Positions 53,406-63,353 of a stretch of 64,000 nt of DNA are shown here, piece by piece. The stretch lies in the NCBI RefSeq assembly GCF_017303215.1, contig NZ_JAEMWU010000001.1, forward strand, positions 2,046,001-2,110,000. The letters are read 5' to 3'. The position numbers were made by a program, and so were the translations under genes. Origin of the DNA: Microbacterium esteraromaticum (GTDB lineage: Bacteria; Actinomycetota; Actinomycetes; Actinomycetales; Microbacteriaceae). Position 1 is the stretch's first letter, and every line of letters starts with the position of its first letter. A model generated the notes under the pieces. The model saw nothing but the letters and a program-made list of their open reading frames with translations. It searched no databases and was not told the origin of the DNA.

Positions 53406-54721
53406 CGGCGCGCCACCTCCTGATCGCCGTGGCCGAGAAGGCGACGACCGATCATCATGAGTTCGTAGTTGACGAACCACATCTGCTTGCCGGCCTCGGT
53501 CTCGGGGAAGGAGCGCATGATCTCGACCGCCTTCTCCATGTCGGGCTCAACCGTGCCGATCTCGACGCCGGCGTAGGCCAGCGCGAGAGCCAACTGGTAC
53601 GCCTTGTCACCAGTGACGACATCCACGCGAGGCAGAGCGGCGAAGTCGACGTCATAGAGCCACGAGACGTCGGGGGTTCCCTCGTCGATCGCGATCAGGG
53701 CGCGCTCGGGGGTGCCCTCAAGCGCGTCGAGGTTCATCTGAATGCTCGGGCCGTTCTTGAACATCACGAACTCGACCTGCTCGCCGTTCGGGTCGCGCCG
53801 CAGCGGGATGACCTCTCCGCGCCCGTAGGCCGGGGCCATGGTGGCAAAGCCGGCCGCCGCGCGGTCACCGTCGAAGCGATCGCCCAGAACCCCGGATGCC
53901 ACGGCGAGAGCCGCGGCAGCATCCGCCGCATAGTGCAGGCCCCGTGCCGGAAGCGTGACGCGGGCATCCGCATCGCCCACACGCACGACGATGTCGCGGC
54001 CCGACACCTCGCGCACCTCCGAGAACGCATCGCGTTCGAGGGTGCCCGACGTGCCGCTGCGCGTGTCGACGGCGTTGGCGAGGCCGTGCGCCGATGCGGC
54101 GACGATCTCGGGCGCAACGCCGAAGAACGTGACCGGCGCGCGCATGGCGTCGACGTCGATCTTCGACAGATACGGGTCGTCACGGTTGACGATCACGTGC
54201 GCCGAAGCACGCGTGGAGGCATCGAGCATCATGTCGGCGACGCGCTCGGTCTCGTAGAAGCGGTACAGCTGATCGACCTGCACATTCAGCGACAGGATCA
54301 CCGACGGCGAGAGGCGGTCGGCCAGGTCGGCCGCGAAGCCCTCATCGATCTCGAGCACCGCGACATCGGCCTTGATCCGGCCGGTGAGCGTGGCATCCGC
54401 GAGCAGCGCACTCGTCACACCCTGCGGCAGGTTCGCCCCGGTGGGGTTGGTGAACACGGTCAGACCGTGCGCACGCAACACCTCGCTGATCATGTGCGTG
54501 GTGGTCGTCTTGCCATTGGAACCGAGTACGAAGACGACGCCGTACGCGAACTGATCCGCCAGCGTGGGCAGAAGCGTCGGCGCCAGCCGGTTCGTGAGGT
54601 AACCGGGGAACGCGGAGCCGCCCCCGCGCAACCGAGTCGCGAAGCGCGCGAGCTTGCCGGCGAGCACGGGAAAGACGTACCGCAGACCCGCTGAGCGCGC
54701 CTGGGGAGCCGCCGAGCTCAT
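53402..54721 (-). CDS. MurT-like Mur-ligase-family protein without the zinc ribbon
   Basis: A 439-aa ATP-grasping Mur-ligase homologue: P-loop [12 protein letters not shown] (G67-K71), [32 protein letters not shown], and the C-terminal DUF1727 domain with [10 protein letters not shown] (D351-D357), where canonical MurT supplies the Asp of the amidotransferase triad. Canonical MurT has a four-Cys zinc ribbon in the middle; here the region has no Cys, nor does the whole protein. Predicted substrate is lipid II D-Glu. The ATG overlaps the sigA stop by 4 nt. Confidence 0.9.
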   Translation of the reverse strand: MSSAAPQARSAGLRYVFPVLAGKLARFATRLRGGGSAFPGYLTNRLAPTLLPTLADQFAYGVVFVLGSNGKTTTTHMISEVLRAHGLTVFTNPTGANLPQGVTSALLADATLTGRIKADVAVLEIDEGFAADLADRLSPSVILSLNVQVDQLYRFYETERVADMMLDASTRASAHVIVNRDDPYLSKIDVDAMRAPVTFFGVAPEIVAASAHGLANAVDTRSGTSGTLERDAFSEVREVSGRDIVVRVGDADARVTLPARGLHYAADAAAALAVASGVLGDRFDGDRAAAGFATMAPAYGRGEVIPLRRDPNGEQVEFVMFKNGPSIQMNLDALEGTPERALIAIDEGTPDVSWLYDVDFAALPRVDVVTGDKAYQLALALAYAGVEIGTVEPDMEKAVEIMRSFPETEAGKQMWFVNYELMMIGRRLLGHGDQEVARR

Positions 54722-55980
54722 TCGAGGTAGTCCCGCAGCGACTGCGAGCGGCTCGGGTGCCGCAGCTTGGCCATCGTCTTCGACTCGATCTGGCGGATGC
54801 GCTCACGCGTCACGCCGAAGGTGTCGCCGATCTGGTCGAGCGTCTTGGGCTGACCGTCACCGAGCCCGAAGCGCATGCGGATGACACCGGCCTCGCGCTC
54901 CGACAGCGAGTCGAGCAGCTGCTCGAGCTGGCGCTGCAGCATGGTGAAGCCCACGGCGTCGGCCGGGACGACGGCCTCGGTGTCTTCGATCAGGTCACCG
55001 AACTCGCTGTCGCCGTCCTCACCGAGCGGGGTGTGCAGCGAGATCGGCTCCCGACCGTACTTCTGCACCTCCACGACCTTCTCGGGGGTCATGTCGAGCT
55101 CGCGGGAGAGCTCTTCGGGCGTGGGCTCACGGCCCAGATCCTGCAGCATCTGACGCTGCACGCGGGCCAGCTTGTTGATGACCTCGACCATGTGCACGGG
55201 GATGCGGATCGTGCGGGCCTGGTCGGCCATCGCGCGCGTGATCGCCTGGCGGATCCACCACGTGGCGTAGGTCGAGAACTTAAAGCCCTTGGTGTAGTCG
55301 AACTTCTCGACGGCGCGGATGAGACCCAGGTTTCCCTCCTGGATCAGGTCGAGGAACTGCATGCCTCGACCGGTGTACCGCTTGGCGAGGGAGACGACCA
55401 GACGCAGGTTGGCGCCGAGCAGGTGACTCTTGGCGCGCTGACCGTCGCGGGCGACCCACTGCAGGTCAAGGCCCAGCTGACTGGTCTTCTCCTTCGCCGA
55501 CATCGTCGACAGCTTCTCTTCGGCGAACAGACCGGCCTCGATCCGCATCGCCAGCTCGACCTCTTCGGCCGCGTTCAGCAGCGCGACCTTTCCGATCTGC
55601 TTCAGGTAGTCCTTGACCGGGTCGGCGGTCGCACCTGTGATCTGCGTCGAGTAGACGGGTGCGTCGTCCTCATCCTTGGACGAGATCACGATCGCGCCGG
55701 TGGGCAGCGGCTCGGTGAAGGCGGGCTTCTTGTCGCCCTCCTCCTCTTCGGGCTCGTCGACCTCGGCGGCCTCGTCGTCGACCTCGGGCTCGTCGGCCTT
55801 CTTGGCGCGCTTTGCGGGCGCCTTCTTCGCCGGGGCCTTCTTTGCGGGAGCGCGCTTCGTTGCGGGCTTGGGCGCCTCGGCGGATTCGCTGGCGGCCCCG
55901 TCGACCTCGGGGGTCTCCGCCTCAGCGGCGACGGTCTTCTTCGTGGTCGTCCGGGTCTTCTTGCTCGTGGCAGCAGTCAC
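54718..55980 (-). CDS. sigA: Principal RNA polymerase sigma factor (SigA/RpoD, HrdB type)
   Basis: A 420-aa sigma-70. Residues 1-100 are Lys/Ala/Pro-rich and then very acidic ([26 protein letters not shown]), typical for actinobacterial HrdB. Regions 1.2 to 4.2 follow: [57 protein letters not shown], and the -35 helix [23 protein letters not shown] start. Its stop overlaps the MurT-like gene, so housekeeping sigma and wall genes share a transcript. Confidence 0.96.
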   Translation of the reverse strand: MTAATSKKTRTTTKKTVAAEAETPEVDGAASESAEAPKPATKRAPAKKAPAKKAPAKRAKKADEPEVDDEAAEVDEPEEEEGDKKPAFTEPLPTGAIVISSKDEDDAPVYSTQITGATADPVKDYLKQIGKVALLNAAEEVELAMRIEAGLFAEEKLSTMSAKEKTSQLGLDLQWVARDGQRAKSHLLGANLRLVVSLAKRYTGRGMQFLDLIQEGNLGLIRAVEKFDYTKGFKFSTYATWWIRQAITRAMADQARTIRIPVHMVEVINKLARVQRQMLQDLGREPTPEELSRELDMTPEKVVEVQKYGREPISLHTPLGEDGDSEFGDLIEDTEAVVPADAVGFTMLQRQLEQLLDSLSEREAGVIRMRFGLGDGQPKTLDQIGDTFGVTRERIRQIESKTMAKLRHPSRSQSLRDYLE

Positions 55981-56137
55981 GTTTCGCCTTTCACGGAGCG
56001 GTGCACACGCTCCGAGCCATTTCGGACACTAGTAAGACCCTTGTCAAGCCGATTCATAAGAACGGCCATTGACAACGGGTCGGCTATCCATTATCACACA
56101 CACCAACGGCTGGCGCGCGCCGGTGACGACATCCGAC

Positions 56138-57058
56138 TCATCGTTTGTCGTCATCGCCGGGTCGACGATCGGCGAGATAACGCTCCAACTCGGCCGCCAG
56201 CTCGTCGGCGCTGGGCAGGTCGCGCTCGTTGAACGATTCCTCAGCCTCATCCTCACGCCCCGCCATGTACGCGTCATAGCGCCCCTCGAGAGTGTGCACC
56301 ATCTGCGTCAACTCCTCGCTGCCCTCGACCTGCTCCCCCACTCGCGCGAGGAACTCTTCGCGCTGCTGCTGCACGTCGTCCATGCGCAGCACCAGTCCGG
56401 CACCGATCATCACCTTGTCGGCCGCGGCCAGCACGGTGTCGGGGTACTCGGTATCGGCCAGGTAATGCGGCACGAGCAACACGAAGCCGGCAACCAGGTG
56501 CTCGTGCTCGATCAGACGGTACTCCAACAGGTGCCCGGCCGTTCCCGGCACCTGTGTACGCGGACGCCAGACAGAATGCGCGGCGATCAGGTCGTGACGG
56601 TTGCCGCTCACGGTCGCTCCCAGCGGTCGCGTGTGCGGCACGGGCATCGCGATCGAGTGCACCCAGCTCACCGTGGACACCTGGAAGGCGTCGACGAAGT
56701 CGATGACCGCCTCGGTGAAGGCGTTCCACGCGAAATCGGGCTCGTACCCCGAGAGCAGCAGGAACGGCTGTCCGAGCGCATCGTGCGCGAGCGAGAGTTC
56801 GAGCTTCGCCGGACGGTACTCGGTCAGGTGGTCCTGATCGAACACGATCACGGGGCGTCGGGCGCGGTAGTCGAGCAGCACATCGTTGTCGAAGCGGATC
56901 ACGGGACGAGGGTCGGCCGTCGCATCCAGGTGCTCGATCAGCCCGGACACAGCGCTACCGGCATCGGTGAATCCGGTGAGCAGGATGACCAGCGGAAGGC
57001 CCGTCGGCACATCGGGTGCACCGGCGATCGACTCGTACAGATCAGCGGAAGAGGGCAT
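56138..57058 (-). CDS. PAC2 family protein (proteasome-assembly-chaperone-like)
   Basis: A 306-aa PAC2-domain protein (LPLVILLTGFTDAGSAVSGLIEHL; ELSLAHDALGQPFLLLSGYEPDFAW; VHSIAMPVPHTRPLGATVSG; VPHYLADTEYPDT). Actinobacterial PAC2 proteins form trimers; the role is unsettled, though homologues are tied to proteasome assembly in other domains. The acidic C-terminal tail ends in basic residues. The ATG has a TAGCAT element 6 nt upstream. Divergent from pepA. Confidence 0.88.
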   Translation of the reverse strand: MPSSADLYESIAGAPDVPTGLPLVILLTGFTDAGSAVSGLIEHLDATADPRPVIRFDNDVLLDYRARRPVIVFDQDHLTEYRPAKLELSLAHDALGQPFLLLSGYEPDFAWNAFTEAVIDFVDAFQVSTVSWVHSIAMPVPHTRPLGATVSGNRHDLIAAHSVWRPRTQVPGTAGHLLEYRLIEHEHLVAGFVLLVPHYLADTEYPDTVLAAADKVMIGAGLVLRMDDVQQQREEFLARVGEQVEGSEELTQMVHTLEGRYDAYMAGREDEAEESFNERDLPSADELAAELERYLADRRPGDDDKR

Positions 57059-57064
57059 GCCTCA

Positions 57065-57070
57065 ATGCTA
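57065..57070 (-). promoter_or_regulatory. -10 element of a predicted leaderless PAC2 promoter
   Basis: TAGCAT on the minus strand, then TGAGGC (6 nt), then the ATG at 57058. Confidence 0.6.
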
Positions 57071-57155
57071 CGAGGCGGGACGCCGAGGGTGTCGGCGATG
57101 CGGATGCTGACAGCGAACACGCATCACGCCTCGACCACCGGGCCACGGGCATCCC

Positions 57156-57161
57156 TAGGAT
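57156..57161 (+). promoter_or_regulatory. -10 element of a predicted leaderless pepA promoter
   Basis: TAGGAT, then GGAGGC (6 nt), then the ATG at 57168. The GGAGG would look like a ribosome-binding site but ends 1 nt before the ATG, too close to work as one. Confidence 0.6.
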
Positions 57162-57167
57162 GGAGGC

Positions 57168-58643
57168 ATGACGCTTCCCGTGATCTCGCACACGTCCGAT
57201 CCGTTCCCCGGAAGCGCTGCAGACGCCGCAGTGCTCGTCATCTCCGATCCGGCAGCCACCACCGATACGCTGACCGGCTACGAGGGACTCGTGGAGACGC
57301 TTTCCGCCATTGGTTACAAGGGCACCGCATCCGCCTACACGCGCGTGCATCTGCCCGCCGTCACGACGCTTCCGCTCGCGGTCGTCAGCGCCGGAAAGGC
57401 CCCTGACGCCGCATCCGTGCGCGACGCCGTCGCGACCGCGGTGCGCAACCTGACCGGTTTCGCGACGGTCTCGATCGGGCTCGCCTCCGACATCGAGCCA
57501 TTCGCGGATGCTGCCGCCGAGGGCGCCCTGCTGGGCGGCTACCGCTTCGACGACTACCGCTCCGAGAAGAAGCCGGCCCGCGCCGAGACCCTCGTGCTGC
57601 ACGCCGCGCAGCTCTCGGATGGCGCTCTGGACCGGGCCCGCGCCGCGGCGGAGTCGGTCGCGCTCGTCAAGGATCTGGTCAACACGCCCGCCGAGTGGCA
57701 GAGCCCCGCGCAGCTGGCGCAGTCCGCGATCGACGCGGTCGCCGACCTGCCGGTCGACGTGCAGGTGCTCGATGAGGAGCAGCTCGCCGAGGGCGGCTAC
57801 GGCGGAATCCTCGGAGTCGGCCGCGGCTCGGACCGCCCGCCGCGCCTGGTGCGCCTGGACTACTCCCCCGCAGGCGCCGAGCGCCACATCGCGCTGGTCG
57901 GCAAGGGAATCACGTTCGACACCGGTGGTCTCTCGCTCAAGCCGGCAGCAGCCATGGTCGGCATGAAGTTCGACATGGCCGGCGCCGCGAGCGTCCTCGC
58001 GGCCATCCGTGCGATCGCGGCGCTGAAGCTGCCGGTGCGAGTGACCGCGTGGATGTGCATCGCCGACAACATGCCCTCGGGCCGCGCGACGCGCCCCGGC
58101 GACGTGCTGCGGATGCTGGACGGCCAGACCGTCGAGGTGATGAACACCGACGCCGAAGGCCGCCTGGTGCTTGCTGACGGTCTTGTCGCCGCAAGCCGTG
58201 AGAACCCCGATGTCATCATCGACGTCGCCACCCTCACGGGGGCGATCATCGTCGCCCTGGGCATGCGCCACACCGGCGTGATGGGCGCCGACGACACGGT
58301 CGCCGAATACCTCGCCGCATCGGATGCCGTCGGTGAGCCGGCCTGGGCGCTGCCCCTGCCGGAGTTCATGGAGGAGTCGCTCGACTCGCAGATCGCCGAC
58401 ATGGTCAACGCGAACATGAATGACCGCTCTGGTGGCTCGATGTTCGCAGGCCTGTTCCTGCAGCGCTTCATCGGACGCGTTTCCGACGCCGAGGACGCCC
58501 CGCGCATCCCGTGGGTGCACCTCGACATCGCCGGCTCGGGCGAGCACAAGGGCTCGGCCTACGGCTTCACTGAGAAGGGGCCGACCGGTGCCGCGGTACG
58601 CGCACTGATCGCCTTCGCCGAGGCATCCGCCAAGGAGTCCTGA
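57168..58643 (+). CDS. pepA: Leucyl aminopeptidase (M17)
   Basis: A 491-aa M17 metallo-aminopeptidase. Catalytic and metal residues are in VGKGITFDTGGLSLKPAAAM (Lys, Asp), DMAGAA and VMNTDAEGRLVLADGL (Asp, Glu, Arg). The N-terminal domain is variable. It overlaps lpdA by 1 nt (TGATG). The grouping of pepA with lpd and E2 is known from other actinobacteria (pepB-dlaT in M. tuberculosis). Confidence 0.96.
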   Translation: MTLPVISHTSDPFPGSAADAAVLVISDPAATTDTLTGYEGLVETLSAIGYKGTASAYTRVHLPAVTTLPLAVVSAGKAPDAASVRDAVATAVRNLTGFATVSIGLASDIEPFADAAAEGALLGGYRFDDYRSEKKPARAETLVLHAAQLSDGALDRARAAAESVALVKDLVNTPAEWQSPAQLAQSAIDAVADLPVDVQVLDEEQLAEGGYGGILGVGRGSDRPPRLVRLDYSPAGAERHIALVGKGITFDTGGLSLKPAAAMVGMKFDMAGAASVLAAIRAIAALKLPVRVTAWMCIADNMPSGRATRPGDVLRMLDGQTVEVMNTDAEGRLVLADGLVAASRENPDVIIDVATLTGAIIVALGMRHTGVMGADDTVAEYLAASDAVGEPAWALPLPEFMEESLDSQIADMVNANMNDRSGGSMFAGLFLQRFIGRVSDAEDAPRIPWVHLDIAGSGEHKGSAYGFTEKGPTGAAVRALIAFAEASAKES

Positions 58644-60016
58644 TGACTGTCCACGAGTACGACCTCGTCATCCTCGGCGGCGGCAGCGGCGGATACGCCG
58701 CGGCCCTGCGCGCAAGCGAGTTGGGGAAGAAGGTGGCGCTGATCGAGAAGGACAAGGTCGGCGGCACCTGCCTGCACCGCGGTTGCATCCCCACCAAGGC
58801 TCTACTGCACTCGGCCGAGGTCGCCGATCATGTGCGCTCCGCCGCGAAGGTCGGTGTGACGGCCACGTTCGAGTCGATCGATGCGGCCGGTGTGCGCGCC
58901 TACCGCGAGGGCATCGTGGCCAAGAAGTTCAAAGGTCTCGAAGGACTCATCAAGGCACGCGGCATCACCGTCGTCCCGGGTGAGGGACGCCTCGATGCCG
59001 ACCGTTCGGTGCTGGTCGGCGACGACCGCTACGTCGGCACCGACGTCGTGCTCGCCACCGGCTCGTACAGCCGCACACTGCCGGGCCTCGAGATCGGCGG
59101 GCGCATCATCGCCAGCGAGCAGGCGCTGACTCTCGACGAGGTGCCCGCCAGCGTGGTGATCCTCGGCGGCGGCGTCATCGGTGTCGAGTTCGCGAGCGTC
59201 TGGCGCTCGTTCGGCGCCGAAGTGACCATCATCGAGGCCCTGCCGCACCTGGTGCCCAACGAGGACATCGCCCTGAGCAAGGGGCTGGAGCGCGCCTTCC
59301 GCCGCCGCGGCATCAAGTACTCGCTGGGCACGCGATTCGAGCGCGCTGAGCAGACCGACGATCAGGTGACAGTGACGCTGGAGGACGGCAAGACGTTCAC
59401 GGCCGACTACCTGCTGGTCGCCGTCGGGCGCGGCCCGGCCACGGCCGGGCTCGGCTTCGAAGAGGCTGGCATCTCGCTCGACCGCGGGTTCGTGACGGTA
59501 GACGACCAGCTGCGCACTGGCGTGCCGGGTGTCTGGGCCGTTGGAGACATCGTCCCCGACCTTCAGCTCGCGCATCGGGGTTTCCTGCAGGGCATCGCCG
59601 TCGCTGAGCGCATCGCCGGCATGCAGGTGCCCGCGCTGCCCGAGTCGCAGATCCCCCGCGTGACCTACTGCAGCCCCGAGGTGGCGTCGGTGGGGATCAC
59701 CGAGGAGGCCGCGATCGCGCAGTACGGTGCGGATGATGTCGTCGCGTACGACTACAACCTCGCCGGCAACGGCAAGAGCGAGATCATCGGCACCGGCGGC
59801 ACCGTCAAGGTCGTCCGACAGAAGGACGGCCCCGTCCTGGGCGTGCACCTGCTCGGCGACCGCGTCGGCGAGCTGATCACCGAGGGCCAGTTGGCCGTCG
59901 CGTGGGAGGCGCACCCCGAAGACATCGCACCTCTCATCCATGCGCACCCGACTCAGAGCGAAGCGCTCGGTGAGGCATTCCTGGCTCTGGCCGGGAAGCC
60001 GCTGCACGCGCTCTGA
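58643..60016 (+). CDS. lpdA: Dihydrolipoyl dehydrogenase (E3)
   Basis: A 457-aa FAD disulfide oxidoreductase. Motifs: DLVILGGGSGGYAAALRA, redox disulfide GGTCLHRGCIPTKALL, second nucleotide motif VVILGGGVIGVEFASVW, WAVGDIV, and the C-terminal His-Glu pair in HAHPTQSEALGEAF. It re-oxidises the lipoyl groups of 2-oxoacid dehydrogenase complexes, whose E2 is the next gene (69 bases on). Confidence 0.96.
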   Translation: MTVHEYDLVILGGGSGGYAAALRASELGKKVALIEKDKVGGTCLHRGCIPTKALLHSAEVADHVRSAAKVGVTATFESIDAAGVRAYREGIVAKKFKGLEGLIKARGITVVPGEGRLDADRSVLVGDDRYVGTDVVLATGSYSRTLPGLEIGGRIIASEQALTLDEVPASVVILGGGVIGVEFASVWRSFGAEVTIIEALPHLVPNEDIALSKGLERAFRRRGIKYSLGTRFERAEQTDDQVTVTLEDGKTFTADYLLVAVGRGPATAGLGFEEAGISLDRGFVTVDDQLRTGVPGVWAVGDIVPDLQLAHRGFLQGIAVAERIAGMQVPALPESQIPRVTYCSPEVASVGITEEAAIAQYGADDVVAYDYNLAGNGKSEIIGTGGTVKVVRQKDGPVLGVHLLGDRVGELITEGQLAVAWEAHPEDIAPLIHAHPTQSEALGEAFLALAGKPLHAL

Positions 60017-60085
60017 ACCACACATCCCGACGTTGAGGTCACTAAGCTTGACCGCGTCACAGATTTTTCCGAAGGAGACTCCGTC

Positions 60086-61789
60086 ATGAGCACACCCGTG
60101 GTCCTTCCCGCACTCGGGGAGAGCGTCACCGAGGGTACGGTCACTCGATGGCTGAAGCAGGTGGGCGACACCGTGCAGGCGGATGAGGGCCTGCTCGAGA
60201 TCTCGACCGACAAGGTCGACACCGAGATTCCCTCTCCGGTCAGCGGCGTGATCGAGCAGATCCTGGTCGCCGAGGACGACACCGTCGAGGTGGGTGCGGT
60301 CCTCGCACACATCGGTGACGGTAGCGGCGCCGGTCAGGCCGACGCGGCCCCCGAGGCTGCAGCGCCCGCCGAGGAGGCCCCGGCCGCAGAAGCACCGGCC
60401 CCTGAGGCACCGGCTCCGGCTGCTGAGGCTCCGGCTGCACCGGCACCGGCCGCGGCTTCGTCCGACGCCGTGGATGTCGTGCTTCCCGAACTGGGCGAGA
60501 GCGTCACCGAGGGCACCGTCACCCGCTGGCTGAAGCAGGTCGGCGACGACGTCGCCGTCGATGAGGCGCTGCTGGAGATCTCGACCGACAAGGTCGACAC
60601 CGAGATCCCGTCGCCCGTCGCCGGCACGCTGCAGGAGATCCTCGCGGCCGAAGACGAGACCATCGAGGTCGGCGCCGTACTGGCCCGCATCGGTTCGGGT
60701 GCCGCGCCCGCAGCACCGGCCGAAGCTCCGGCTCCGGCCGCGGCTCCGGCACCTGCCCCGGCTGCCGCTCCGGCACCTGCAGCACCTGCCCCGGCCCCCG
60801 CGGCAGCTCCGGCCCCCGCGGCAGCTCCGGCGCCCGCAACGCCTGCTCCGGCGGCCCCCGCGGCTCCGGCCGCGGACTCGGGTTCGGACTCGCTGTACGT
60901 GACCCCGCTCGTGCGCCGCCTGGCGACGCAGCAGGGTATTGACCTGGCCACCGTCACGGGCACTGGCGTCGGCGGACGCATCCGCAAGGAAGACGTCCTC
61001 AAGGCCGCCGAGGCCAAGTCGCAGGCTCCGGCAGCATCCGCTGCACCGGCACCCGCACCGCTCGAGGTCTCGCCGCTGCGCGGCACGACCCAGCCGATGT
61101 CGCGCCTGCGCAAGGTCGTCGCCGAGCGTGCTGTCGCCTCGATGCAGCAGACCGCCCAGCTGACCACGTTCGTCGAGGTGGATGTCACCGCGCTGGCAGC
61201 GTTCCGCACGGCGAAGAAGGACGAGTTCCTGCAGAAGACCGGCGACAAGCTGTCGTTCCTGCCGTTCTTCACGCTCGCGGCGGCCGAGGCTCTGCAGGCC
61301 TTCCCGATCATCAACGCGACGGTGGACGGCGACAAGATCGTGTACCCCGAGACCGAGAACGTCTCGATCGCCGTCGACACCGAGCGTGGCCTGCTGACGC
61401 CGGTCGTCCGCGACGCCGGCACGAAGAACATCGCCGAGCTGGCCTCTGAGATCGCCGATCTCGCCGCCCGCACCCGCGACAACAAGCTCAAGCCCGACGA
61501 GCTTGCCGGTGGCACCTTCACCGTGACGAACACCGGCTCCCGCGGTGCGCTGTTCGACACCCCGCTGGTGTTCCTGCCGCAGTCGGCGATCCTGGGCACC
61601 GGTGTCGTGTTCAAGCGCCCCGGCGTCGTGACCGTCGACGGTGTCGACGCCATCGCGGTGCGCTCGTACGTGTACCTGGCGATCTCGTACGATCACCGCA
61701 TCATCGATGGTGCCGACGCGGCCCGCTTCCTCGGCGCGATGAAGTCGCGTCTCGAGGCTGCGGACTTCAGCGCGAACCTGGGGGTCTGA
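60086..61789 (+). CDS. sucB: 2-oxoacid dehydrogenase dihydrolipoyl acyltransferase (E2) with two lipoyl domains
   Basis: A 567-aa E2. Two lipoyl domains (residues about 3-77 and 128-202), each with the lipoylated Lys in [14 protein letters not shown]; their DNA is also highly similar, so the duplication is recent or under conversion. Long Ala/Pro linkers join them. A peripheral E3-binding domain lies at about 270-305 ([16 protein letters not shown]), then the catalytic domain with [16 protein letters not shown]. It could serve pyruvate or 2-oxoglutarate dehydrogenase; ATG with GAAGGAG upstream. Confidence 0.93.
   Translation: MSTPVVLPALGESVTEGTVTRWLKQVGDTVQADEGLLEISTDKVDTEIPSPVSGVIEQILVAEDDTVEVGAVLAHIGDGSGAGQADAAPEAAAPAEEAPAAEAPAPEAPAPAAEAPAAPAPAAASSDAVDVVLPELGESVTEGTVTRWLKQVGDDVAVDEALLEISTDKVDTEIPSPVAGTLQEILAAEDETIEVGAVLARIGSGAAPAAPAEAPAPAAAPAPAPAAAPAPAAPAPAPAAAPAPAAAPAPATPAPAAPAAPAADSGSDSLYVTPLVRRLATQQGIDLATVTGTGVGGRIRKEDVLKAAEAKSQAPAASAAPAPAPLEVSPLRGTTQPMSRLRKVVAERAVASMQQTAQLTTFVEVDVTALAAFRTAKKDEFLQKTGDKLSFLPFFTLAAAEALQAFPIINATVDGDKIVYPETENVSIAVDTERGLLTPVVRDAGTKNIAELASEIADLAARTRDNKLKPDELAGGTFTVTNTGSRGALFDTPLVFLPQSAILGTGVVFKRPGVVTVDGVDAIAVRSYVYLAISYDHRIIDGADAARFLGAMKSRLEAADFSANLGV
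60793..60828 (+). repeat. 18-bp exact tandem repeat in the E2 linker
   Basis: Two exact copies of an 18-bp unit beginning GGCCCCCG and ending GCAGCTCC. It lies inside a longer Ala/Pro-coding low-complexity stretch (about 60700-60890). Length changes here would vary linker length without breaking the frame. Confidence 0.8.
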
Positions 61790-61797
61790 GCCACCGC

Positions 61798-63237
61798 TCA
61801 CCCCGCTTCCGATGGCTGGTCAGCGACGTCGTACACGTCGCGGACCAGCCATCGGTCGTTCTGACGAACGATGACGAGCATCTGCTCGCCGTGCTCCCCG
61901 CTCTCAGCCAGTCGCACGACGCCGATGTCGCCGTAGTCCTCGACGGGAACGATCGCGCGGTCCGGGTCGACCGGGCTCAGCCGTTGCAGTACCAGTTCGG
62001 CGGCGCCGCCGACGATCGCACGTTCGCACACCGAATCGTTGTCGGCTGCGCACCCGGCGACGTCGCTGATCAGGCGGGCCGCGACCTGCTCAAGACTCTC
62101 GTCCCCGCCGGGCGCCGTGTCAGATTCTCCTCCACCCGCCTTGACGGGTTCGTCCCCGACAGCGCCCTCATCGGCGCTCTGCTGCTCGTCCTGAGCGGGA
62201 GCCTCATCGTCAACGCTCCCCTCCGCGGTGCCTTCCGGTTCCGGTGTCTGCTCGCCGCGCGCCCCGAAGTCCTTGTCCGACCCGCCATCCGCAGGCGTCT
62301 GCGCGACACTCGGGCCCCCTTCCATGGCTGCGGTGTCATCGCCGCCCGTCGGCCACAAGAGGCCACCGAGCAGCACCACAGCTCCGGCCGCGGCGCCGAT
62401 CAGTAGCATCCGACGCCGCCCGCCACTCTGCTGCCGGGGCGATGGCGGGCGCAATCGTGTGCGCGTGGCGCGCAGCTGCTCGAGCAGTTGCTCCCATCGC
62501 TGTTGCACGAACGTGCCGGCCGTGCGCTGTGCGAGCACGTGACCGGCGTCCTCAGGAAGATGCGCACGGTGCACGGGGATCTCACTCGCGCGCTCGGGCG
62601 GATGCACCTCGAGCTGCAGCGGACGCGGGGCCGCCAGCTCGACAAGCTCACCCTCCCAGCGATCAAGGTTGCGCGCGACGATACGGGGGTCCTCGATCCC
62701 GGAGAGGATCTCGGTCAGGGTCCGCTCTACGGCGCGGTCGGTGCACGCGTCGCGCACGCGTGCGATGATCTCGCCGCTCGCTGCGGCGCAGTGCGCACCT
62801 TCGCCGGGGCTGAACACGGGGCGGGCGTCCTGCGTGAGCCACCAACGTCCGACGAGCGGCTCGCCAAGACGCTCGGCTTCGACGACGCCGCGCAACAGAC
62901 TCCCGACCAGCGTGACGGTCTCACCCGGCGTCAAACCGCGCTCGGCGACCGTTCGGCGGGCGAGCAACGCGTCGACCGTCTCGATACACCAGGGCAGCAG
63001 CGCATCGTGTCCATCTCGACGGCGGACGACGTCGACGACGCCGGCGAGGTGCTGTGCGCCCGCAGAAAGCCAGACGGCATCGGGAACCAGATCAGCAGCC
63101 ACCTGGACCCGCAGCGCATCACCGTCGGCGACCAGAGCGCCGGCGACGGCGGCGTCCGGGGTGTCGAGCCGCCGCACCCAGCGGTGCGTGCCCGGAACCA
63201 GTGCGGCCGTGTCATCCGTGCTGTGCATGCGCTCCAT
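61798..63237 (-). CDS. Single-span membrane protein with a kinase-like N-terminal region, function unknown
   Basis: A 479-aa protein if the ATG at 63237 is used (63228 is possible). Residues 1-200 have a layout reminiscent of a degenerate protein kinase (a helix ending TPGETVTLVGSLLRGVV, then RWWLTQDARPVFS), but no lysine, HRD or DFG motif can be seen. Residues 262-276 are Arg-rich, 277-296 a membrane span, then an acidic Gly-rich linker and a C-terminal exported domain with two Cys (GCAADNDSVCERA). Convergent with sucB. No family certain. Confidence 0.6.
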   Translation of the reverse strand: MERMHSTDDTAALVPGTHRWVRRLDTPDAAVAGALVADGDALRVQVAADLVPDAVWLSAGAQHLAGVVDVVRRRDGHDALLPWCIETVDALLARRTVAERGLTPGETVTLVGSLLRGVVEAERLGEPLVGRWWLTQDARPVFSPGEGAHCAAASGEIIARVRDACTDRAVERTLTEILSGIEDPRIVARNLDRWEGELVELAAPRPLQLEVHPPERASEIPVHRAHLPEDAGHVLAQRTAGTFVQQRWEQLLEQLRATRTRLRPPSPRQQSGGRRRMLLIGAAAGAVVLLGGLLWPTGGDDTAAMEGGPSVAQTPADGGSDKDFGARGEQTPEPEGTAEGSVDDEAPAQDEQQSADEGAVGDEPVKAGGGESDTAPGGDESLEQVAARLISDVAGCAADNDSVCERAIVGGAAELVLQRLSPVDPDRAIVPVEDYGDIGVVRLAESGEHGEQMLVIVRQNDRWLVRDVYDVADQPSEAG

Positions 63238-63340
63238 CAGAGCGCAATCCGCCTCCCTCCGGATGCTGCTTACCGCAGGCTGTGCACAACTCGGTTCGAT
63301 CGATGACCTGTGCAGGGACACTGTCCGCACGAACACTCGG

Positions 63341-63346
63341 TAGGCT
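63341..63346 (+). promoter_or_regulatory. -10 element of the DUF4191 gene
   Basis: TAGGCT, then 7 nt, then the ATG at 63354. One base longer than the 6-nt spacing of most other predicted leaderless starts here. Confidence 0.5.
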
Positions 63347-63353
63347 GGTAGGC

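Noticed and set aside
58802..61801. A 999-codon open frame on the minus strand, antisense to lpdA and sucB
   Set aside because: Same GC-driven artefact; the sense genes have full domain sets. The Gly/Arg repeats mirror the Ala/Pro linkers of E2.
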